A stretch of DNA of 21,628 nucleotides from CAZBRS01 sp964494475 (GTDB lineage: Bacteria; Myxococcota_A; UBA9042; CAZBRS01). Below the pieces are notes generated by a model. The model was not told the origin of the DNA and did not search any database. It saw only the letters and a program-made list of their open reading frames with translations. Shown here piece after piece: positions 16,800 to 21,628 of the stretch (position 1 is its first letter; each line of letters starts with the position of its first letter). Made by a program: the position numbers and the translations under genes. The DNA is taken from the NCBI GenBank assembly GCA_964494475.1, contig CAZBRS010000072.1:1-21628 (forward strand), read 5' to 3'.

Positions 16800-19186
16800 C
16801 CCCGGCGGTCAACCGCCGACGTCGGTTGCAATTCGGAGCGGGGCTGCTCACCGGCCTCGTCGTCGCGGTGCTCGCCGCCCTGGGTGCGGCCTTCGCTCGC
16901 GTGGCCGACGTCGATCTCCGAAGCCCCCCCGTGCGCTCCGTGCGCTTCCTCGACCGAAGCGGCGTGCTGCTCCGCTCGCTGCCCCTCGAGGAGCGGCTGC
17001 GCGGTCGCTGGCTCCTGGCGCGAGAGCTCCCCGCCCTGGTGCGCGAGCTCACGGTGCTGGCCGAGGACCGCCGCTTCCGCTGGCACCCCGGCGTCGACCC
17101 GCTGGCGCTGGTCCGCGCCGTGGGGCAGAACCTGCTCGCGGGCCGCACGGTGAGCGGCGGCTCGACGCTGACCACGCAGATCGTGCGGCTGCTCCACCCG
17201 CGACCGCGCACGCTCCGGGCCAAGCTGGCCGAGGCCCTCGACGCCGTGGCGCTCGATACGCTCTGGAGCAAGGACGACCAGCTCACGTTCTACCTGAACG
17301 CCGCGCCCTACGGCCATGGCCTGACGGGGGTGGCCGAAGCCTCCGACGCGTACTTCGGCAAGGCGCCGGACGCGCTCTCTACGCTGGAGGCCGCGCTGCT
17401 CGTCATCGCGCCCCGCGCCCCCTCGGTCCTGAACCCGGCGCGCGGGGGAGAAGCGTCGCGCCGCCGCGCGCTCTCGCTGCTGGAGCGCGCGGCAAGGGCC
17501 GGGATCGTCCCCTCCGATGCCCTCGTGCTGGCCCGCAGCGCCGCCCCCGAGATCGGCGTCCCCGCCTTCCCCGCGGCCGAACTGCACGCCACCGAGCGCG
17601 CGCGCCTCTGGCTGCTCGACCACCCGGAGCTCGGCCCGGCCGCCGAGGTGGCCACCACGCTCGACGCCCGGCTGCAACACGCGCTGGCGCGCATCCTGCG
17701 TCGGCACCTGGCTCGCCCGGAGCTGCAGCGCCACCACGCGAACGGCGCCGTGGTGGTGCTGGCCGCTGGCTCGTCCGACGTGCTCGGTTACGTTGGCTCG
17801 GCCGACTACTTCGACACGGCCCGCAAGGGCGCAAACGACGGCGTGGCGGTGCCGCGACAGCCGGGCTCGACCCTGAAGCCCTTCCTGTACGCGCTGGCCC
17901 TCGAGCGCGGCCACACGCTGGCCTCGGCCCTGCTCGACGTGCCGACCGAGGTGAGCACGCCCCGTGGCGCCTACGCCCCCGTGAACTTCGGGCGCTCGTT
18001 CGCGGGGCCCGTGCGGCTGCGCCTGGCGCTGGCCAACTCGCTGAACGTGCCCGCGGCGCGCACGCTGGCGGCCCTCGGGGTGGAGCCCTTCCTCCTGCGC
18101 CTGCGGGCGCTCGGGCTCGGCCTGCCCCTCGACGCCTCCCACTACGGGCTGGGGCTGGCGCTCGGGAACGGCGAGGTCGCGCTGCTGGACCTGGCCGCCG
18201 CCTACGCCGCGCTGGTGAACGGCGGCCTGGCGCGGACCCCGCGCCTCGTGAGCGGGGTGCGCCGCGACGACCGACGCCACACCGACCTGCCGCCGGCCCC
18301 CGGCACGCCCGTGATCGACCCCGGCGCGGCCTGGCTCGTCGCCGAGGCGCTATCGGACGACCAGGCACGCGCGTTCGAGTTCGGGGCGTCCGAGGCGCTC
18401 GACCTGCCGTTTCGCGTGGCCTTGAAGACGGGAACGTCGGCCGACTTCCGCGACAGCCTGGCGGTGGGCGCGACGCCGGAGCACGTGGTGGCCGTGTGGG
18501 TGGGCTCGTTCGACCGCGAGCCGCTGCCCGGAACGGCGGGCGCGGCGGGCGCGGGGCCGATCCTGCACGACGTGCTCACCGTGCTCTACGGCGACCACGA
18601 GCCCCGCTGGCCCGAGGCGCCACCCCTGGCCCGAGCGCTGGTCTGCGCCCTCTCGGGCGACCGGCCGGGCCCGGACTGCCCCTCGACCACGACCGAGCTC
18701 TTCCTCCCGGGCACCGAGCCCGGCGCGCGCTGCCGCCTGCACGTGCGGGTGCGCGTCGACCGGGCCAACAACCTGCTGGCCGGGCCCGCCTGCCCCGCCG
18801 ACGAGACCGAGGATCGCGCCCTGCTCGACCTGCCCGCCGACGCCCGCGACTGGGGCCGCCAGGCGCGCCTGCCCCTGGCCCCGACGGCGTGGTCGCCGCG
18901 GTGCCCCGAGGGGGCCCCGTCCGAAACCCTGCATTTGGTCCATCCGGCGGGCGGCGCCATCTACTACCTGGACCCCGGAGTGCCGCCCGATCATCGCGTG
19001 CTCCTGGCGCGGGCGCACGACCCCCTGGGTCGGCGCTTGACCTGGTCGCAGGACGGCGCGCCCCTCGCCACCCTGCCCCCCACCGAACCCTGCCGGGTTC
19101 CCCTCACCGAGGGCTCCCACACCCTGACCGTTCGCCCGGTCGCAAGCGACGACGTCGCCGAGGCGACCTTCGACGTGCGCCGCTGA
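16796..19186 (+). CDS. pbpC: Penicillin-binding protein 1C (bifunctional glycosyltransferase/transpeptidase)
   Basis: A 796-residue class A PBP that polymerises lipid II and crosslinks peptidoglycan in the periplasm. Features in order: a basic N-terminus and one membrane anchor (about 11-34); a GT51 transglycosylase domain with E90-D-R-R-F-R-W-H97 (catalytic Glu90), the GGSTLTTQ motif (121-128) and YLNxAPYG; a transpeptidase domain with S358-T-L-K361, S415-L-N417 and K544-T-G546, all intact; a Cys-bearing stretch (CALSG...CP...C) typical of PBP1C; and the PBP1C C-terminal beta domain (about 712-796). Length and layout match the family. The GTG start at 16796 overlaps the TPR stop (GTGA), with only a weak AAGG upstream, so translational coupling is expected. 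The alpha-2-macroglobulin partner often next to pbpC is absent from this window. Confidence 0.93.
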   Translation: MTPAVNRRRRLQFGAGLLTGLVVAVLAALGAAFARVADVDLRSPPVRSVRFLDRSGVLLRSLPLEERLRGRWLLARELPALVRELTVLAEDRRFRWHPGVDPLALVRAVGQNLLAGRTVSGGSTLTTQIVRLLHPRPRTLRAKLAEALDAVALDTLWSKDDQLTFYLNAAPYGHGLTGVAEASDAYFGKAPDALSTLEAALLVIAPRAPSVLNPARGGEASRRRALSLLERAARAGIVPSDALVLARSAAPEIGVPAFPAAELHATERARLWLLDHPELGPAAEVATTLDARLQHALARILRRHLARPELQRHHANGAVVVLAAGSSDVLGYVGSADYFDTARKGANDGVAVPRQPGSTLKPFLYALALERGHTLASALLDVPTEVSTPRGAYAPVNFGRSFAGPVRLRLALANSLNVPAARTLAALGVEPFLLRLRALGLGLPLDASHYGLGLALGNGEVALLDLAAAYAALVNGGLARTPRLVSGVRRDDRRHTDLPPAPGTPVIDPGAAWLVAEALSDDQARAFEFGASEALDLPFRVALKTGTSADFRDSLAVGATPEHVVAVWVGSFDREPLPGTAGAAGAGPILHDVLTVLYGDHEPRWPEAPPLARALVCALSGDRPGPDCPSTTTELFLPGTEPGARCRLHVRVRVDRANNLLAGPACPADETEDRALLDLPADARDWGRQARLPLAPTAWSPRCPEGAPSETLHLVHPAGGAIYYLDPGVPPDHRVLLARAHDPLGRRLTWSQDGAPLATLPPTEPCRVPLTEGSHTLTVRPVASDDVAEATFDVRR

Positions 19187-19190
19187 ACGC

Positions 19191-19236
19191 CCTCCCCCCC
19201 CCTCGCCCTTCCAATCCCTCCCCCCCTCGCCCTTCC
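19191..19236. repeat. Two direct copies of a C-rich tract (G-quadruplex-prone on the minus strand)
   Basis: CCT-C9-TCGCCCTTCC (19191-19212) and CCT-C7-TCGCCCTTCC (19217-19236) are tandem near-identical copies starting 4 bp after the pbpC stop. The minus strand has at least four runs of three or more Gs with short loops, enough for a G-quadruplex; the plus strand could form an i-motif. The copies differ mainly in C-run length, as expected of slippage-prone homopolymers, where sequencing error is also possible. Confidence 0.8.
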
Positions 19237-19264
19237 CGACGCCCTCCACCGTGACCGGCCACCG

Positions 19265-19454
19265 AAGCGGAGGGCCGGTGCCGGGCCGGGCGCCGAGGAT
19301 GGCGACGTGAAGCGAGGCGAAGCCGAGCCCACGTCGCCGCGAGGCTCCGCGCAGGGGCCCGATCGCGGCGGGCGCCGCGCCCGACCATCGGGCCCCCGTC
19401 CCGGAGCCGAGCGTTCCGCAGGCGCCCAGGCCCGGCACCGGCCCGGAGCCGCTT
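19265..19454. other. Large intergenic palindrome folding into a three-way junction (candidate structured RNA or regulatory element)
   Basis: The element is closed by a long inverted repeat. 19272-19287 pairs perfectly (16 bp) with 19429-19444, continues as 19288-19294 with 19421-19427 after one bulged A (19428), and extends outward as 19265-19270 with 19449-19454 across a small internal loop. Two branches sit inside. The first is 19301-19309 with 19330-19338 (9 bp), topped by a short stem ending in a GAA loop. The second is 19343-19349 with 19402-19408 (7 bp), then 19354-19363 with 19387-19396 (10 bp), then 19364-19369 with 19374-19379. No T-tract follows, so it is not a standard terminator. 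No protein-coding frame in it is credible. It lies between pbpC and a strong promoter, so it could be a 3'-UTR structure, a dispersed palindromic repeat or a regulatory site. Pairing was established by eye; function is unknown. Confidence 0.7.
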
Positions 19455-19480
19455 GTCATTCGCTCCCCGCGCCCTACAAT
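19453..19480 (+). promoter_or_regulatory. Near-consensus sigma-70 promoter of the PPIase-cca operon
   Basis: TTGTCA (19453-19458, 5/6 to consensus) and TACAAT (19475-19480, 5/6) are separated by 16 bp, conspicuous in a GC-rich background. Transcription is expected to start near 19487, giving a leader of only about 22 nt before the ATG at 19510. The -35 box shares its first two bases with the end of the long palindrome to its left. Confidence 0.7.
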
Positions 19481-19509
19481 GGGTCGTCCACCTGCCTGGA
19501 ATGCTGACC

Positions 19510-20547
19510 ATGACCCTCCGTCTCACGCTGCTCGCCATCGTCGCGCTCGCCCTGGCCTGCCAGAAAGCGCCCGAGGCTCCTCCGCCGACCGAGAAACCCA
19601 CCGCCGCACCGGCCGCGACTCCGGCGCAGCCCGCGGCGACCCCCGCGCAGCCCACAGCGACCCCGGCGCAGCCCCCGGCCGCCCCGGCGAACCCCGCCGA
19701 TCCGGCGTCGACCCTCGCCCTCTTGAAGGAGCTGGCCCTGGCCGGCCGCGCCGCCGAGATGAGCCCTCACTTCACGGCCGCCATGCTGAAGCGCATGCCC
19801 CGCCTGCCCGACGAGACGGCCAAGAAGCTCTTCACCGCCGAGTTCGGCGCGCCCGTGATCAACGGCGGGGTGGCCGTGTTCCCGCGCGTCGCGACCGGCC
19901 GCCCCTCGGCGCTGCTGTTCTACCACGACGGCGCGGCGTGGAAGTTCGACGTCGAGATGAGCATGCGCTTCGAGAAGCCGAGCGAAGGCGAACCGAACCC
20001 GCTGAACGCGCCGGTCCCGCTCGACGACGCGCTGCAGGGCCTGCCGGGGTCCGGCGCCAAGCTGGTGGCGCACCTCAAGACCAGCAAGGGCGAGCTCACC
20101 TGCACGCTCTTCCCCGAGGCCGCGCCGAAGACCGTGGCCAACTTCGTGGGGCTCGCGCGCGGCCTGCGCGGGTTCCTGGACCCGAAGACCAAGACGTGGG
20201 TGAAGCGCCCGTACTACGACGGCCTCGCCTTCCACCGCGTCATCCCGCAGTTCATGATCCAGGGCGGCTGCCCGCTCGGCAACGGCACGGGCGGCCCCGG
20301 CTACAGCATCGACGACGAGTACAAGCTGGGCCTCGTGTTCGACAAGCCCGGGCTCCTGGCCATGGCCAACTCGGGCCCCAACACCAACGGCTCGCAGTTC
20401 TTCGTCACCGAGGTCGCGCCCGACTGGCTGAACTACCGCCACACCATCTTCGGCGAGTGCGGCCCCCTCGACACGGTCAAGGCCATCGCCGCCGCGGGCA
20501 ACAAGCCCCCCGTGACCATCGACAGCCTCACCTTCGCCCGCGAGTGA
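19510..20547 (+). CDS. Lipid-anchored cyclophilin-type peptidyl-prolyl cis-trans isomerase
   Basis: A 345-residue predicted envelope foldase catalysing prolyl isomerisation outside the cytoplasm. The N-terminus is a lipoprotein signal ending L-A-L-A-C17. An Ala/Pro/Gln/Thr tether with ATPAQP repeats (about 19-60) follows, then an unassigned alpha/beta region (about 65-175), then a cyclophilin domain (about 185-345). Catalytic-type residues are in place: F241-H-R243-V-I-P-Q-F248-M-I-Q251-G-G, AMANSGPNTNGSQFF (from A284), and W306 with H311 in DWLNYRHTIFG. These correspond to CypA R55, F60, Q63, W121 and H126. ATG 19510 is preferred because GGA (19498-19500) lies 9 nt upstream. ATG 19501 would touch that site, and the TTG at 19453 is inside the -35 box. 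The gene runs into cca with a 4-bp overlap. Confidence 0.9.
   Translation: MTLRLTLLAIVALALACQKAPEAPPPTEKPTAAPAATPAQPAATPAQPTATPAQPPAAPANPADPASTLALLKELALAGRAAEMSPHFTAAMLKRMPRLPDETAKKLFTAEFGAPVINGGVAVFPRVATGRPSALLFYHDGAAWKFDVEMSMRFEKPSEGEPNPLNAPVPLDDALQGLPGSGAKLVAHLKTSKGELTCTLFPEAAPKTVANFVGLARGLRGFLDPKTKTWVKRPYYDGLAFHRVIPQFMIQGGCPLGNGTGGPGYSIDDEYKLGLVFDKPGLLAMANSGPNTNGSQFFVTEVAPDWLNYRHTIFGECGPLDTVKAIAAAGNKPPVTIDSLTFARE
19615..19677 (+). repeat. Three in-frame 21-bp repeats encoding ATPAQP(A/T/P)
   Basis: Three consecutive seven-codon units (starting at 19615, 19636 and 19657) encode A-T-P-A-Q-P plus one variable residue, with a degenerate fourth after them. They form the extended tether between the lipid anchor and the folded part of the isomerase. 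Copy number in such repeats often varies between strains, changing the reach of the domain from the membrane. Confidence 0.85.
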
Positions 20548-21628
20548 GCGCCCCCGTGGAGATCCGCGCCCCCTTCCTAGGGCCCGACCACCCCATCCGC
20601 CGCGACCCCGCGTTCCGCGACGCCCTCGAGGTGGTGCAGCGGCTCACGTCCGACGGCCACGAGGCGCTGCTGGTGGGCGGCCCCGTGCGCGACCTGGCGC
20701 TCGGCGCCGCGCCCCACGACTACGACCTCGCCACCTCGGCGCCCCCCCGCGCCGTGCAGCGCCTCTTCGCCAGGGTCATCCCGGTGGGCGTCGACTTCGG
20801 CGTGCAGGTGGTGCTATTGCCCCACTCGCAGATCGAGGTAGCCACCTTTCGCGCCGAGTCGGGCTACGCCGACGGGCGCCACCCCGACCACGTGCGCTTC
20901 TCGACCCCCGAGGAGGACGTGAAGCGCCGCGACTTCACGGTCAACGGCCTCTTCTACGACCCGCTGACCGACCGCCTGCTCGACCACGTGGGGGGCCTGG
21001 CCGACCTCGCGACCGGCACCCTGCGCGCCATCGGCGACCCCCACGCCCGCTTCGGCGAGGACCACCTGCGCCTGCTCCGCGCCGTGCGCTTCGCCGCGCG
21101 CCTGGGCTTCGCCATCGAGCCCGCCACCTGGGCCGCGCTGGTCCAGTTGGCCCCCAGCGTGACCTCGGTCAGCGTCGAGCGCCTGCGCGAAGAGCTGACC
21201 AAGATGCTCACCGAGGGCCACGCCGACGTCGCCCTCGACCTGCTCGACCGCTCGCGCCTGCTCGACGCGGTGCTGCCCGAGGTGGCGGCCATGCGCGGCG
21301 TGGCCCAGCCGCCCCAGTTCCACCCCGAGGGCGACGTGCTGGTGCACACCAGGCTCATGCTGCACCTGATGGGCCCGGCCGACCCCACCCTGGCCTGGGG
21401 CGTGCTGCTCCACGACGTGGGCAAGCCCCCCACCTTCGACGACACCACCGACCGCATCCGCTTCAACGGCCACGACGCCGAGGGAGCCAAGCTGGCCGAC
21501 GCCCTCTGCGAACGCCTCAAGTTCTCGAAGCAACACCGCGAGCGCATCGTGGCCCTGGTGAAGGAGCACCTGCGCTTCATGCACGTGAAGGAGATGCGCC
21601 CCGCGACCCTGAAGCGCTTCCTGCGCCA
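20544..21628 (+). CDS. cca: CCA-adding enzyme / poly(A) polymerase-family tRNA nucleotidyltransferase with HD domain (3'-truncated by window end)
   Basis: The frame is open to the window end, giving about 361 residues of an incomplete protein. This is a class II nucleotidyltransferase: G45-G-P-V-R-D50 with the ALG turn, the metal-binding pair D59-Y-D61, RRDFTVN in the head domain, then GEDHLRLLRAVRFAARLGF in the neck region. A following HD phosphohydrolase domain shows H268-T-R and H290-D291-V-G-K. This HD-fused form is the usual bacterial tRNA CCA-adding enzyme, which repairs or completes tRNA 3' ends; a poly(A) polymerase role cannot be excluded from sequence. The GTG at 20544 overlaps the PPIase stop as GTGA; a second in-frame GTG at 20556 is possible. 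No promoter of its own is evident, so it is probably expressed from the one at 19453-19480. Confidence 0.88.
   Translation, partial: MSAPVEIRAPFLGPDHPIRRDPAFRDALEVVQRLTSDGHEALLVGGPVRDLALGAAPHDYDLATSAPPRAVQRLFARVIPVGVDFGVQVVLLPHSQIEVATFRAESGYADGRHPDHVRFSTPEEDVKRRDFTVNGLFYDPLTDRLLDHVGGLADLATGTLRAIGDPHARFGEDHLRLLRAVRFAARLGFAIEPATWAALVQLAPSVTSVSVERLREELTKMLTEGHADVALDLLDRSRLLDAVLPEVAAMRGVAQPPQFHPEGDVLVHTRLMLHLMGPADPTLAWGVLLHDVGKPPTFDDTTDRIRFNGHDAEGAKLADALCERLKFSKQHRERIVALVKEHLRFMHVKEMRPATLKRFLR

Noticed and set aside
19265..19454. Palindrome as an ordinary rho-independent terminator
   Set aside because: It is far too large and branched, and no T-run follows either arm.
19265..19454. Palindrome as a MITE or other small mobile element
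   Set aside because: The arms could be terminal inverted repeats, but no matching target-site duplication flanks them (ACCG on the left, GTCA on the right), and only one copy is in the window. A genome search could reopen this.
19307..19507. 66-residue frame inside the intergenic palindrome
   Set aside because: It overlaps the structured element and the promoter, has no ribosome site and shows GC-driven composition only.
19453..19509. Earlier TTG or ATG starts for the isomerase
   Set aside because: The TTG lies in the -35 box, upstream of the expected transcript start. ATG 19501 directly abuts the only Shine-Dalgarno-like GGA. ATG 19510 gives a clean signal peptide.
20814..21584. 256-residue minus-strand frame at the right end
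   Set aside because: It is antisense to the clear nucleotidyltransferase/HD protein, whose plus-strand frame is open to the window edge with all family motifs.

Overview
This window looks like a draft-assembly fragment from a very GC-rich deltaproteobacterial-type genome, most plausibly Myxococcota. The clues are codons ending almost always in G or C, PilZ proteins and a Ser/Thr kinase, Asp-rich multi-domain surface lipoproteins, and an enormous cytoplasmic TPR protein like those of gliding myxobacteria. This assignment is inference, because there is no rRNA or tRNA here to anchor it. A run of exactly 100 Ns at 5126-5225 is an assembly gap.

Layout. Two tandem paralogous PilZ proteins (32-967, 1000-1896) are followed, behind a plausible promoter, by a large secreted lipoprotein (1954-4581). 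That lipoprotein carries Ig-like modules, a caspase/CHAT-like His-Cys core and a C-terminal lectin-like domain. A Ser/Thr protein kinase lies on the minus strand (4571-5284). Its 3' end overlaps the lipoprotein gene by 11 bp, and its N-lobe and catalytic loop fall in the gap. Divergent from the kinase, across a 115-bp intergenic region, begins an 11.4-kb gene (5400-16799) for a 3,799-residue protein built of tandem 72-residue double-helical-hairpin (TPR-type) modules. Its stop codon overlaps the GTG start of pbpC (16796-19186), a bifunctional class A penicillin-binding protein of the PBP1C type. The two are therefore expected to be co-translated.

A 323-bp non-coding stretch (19187-19509) follows, and it is the most unusual part of the window. 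It starts with two copies of a C-rich tract that could form a G-quadruplex on the minus strand. An approximately 190-nt element (19265-19454) then folds on paper into a three-way junction closed by a 29-bp stem. Two of its arms contain the same tandem G-A mismatch motif. Its right edge runs directly into the -35 box of a near-consensus sigma-70 promoter (TTGTCA, 16 bp, TACAAT). That promoter drives a short-leader operon of a lipid-anchored cyclophilin-type peptidyl-prolyl isomerase (19510-20547) and, overlapping by 4 bp, a CCA-adding/poly(A) polymerase-family nucleotidyltransferase with an HD domain (20544 to window end, 3'-truncated).

The genes form at least four transcription units: pilZ pair; lipoprotein; kinase (minus); TPR-pbpC; and PPIase-cca. 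The themes are envelope biogenesis and signalling: c-di-GMP-type receptors, a kinase, a peptidoglycan synthase coupled to a scaffold-like giant, and an envelope foldase. No CRISPR array, tRNA, rRNA, transposase or phage gene was seen.
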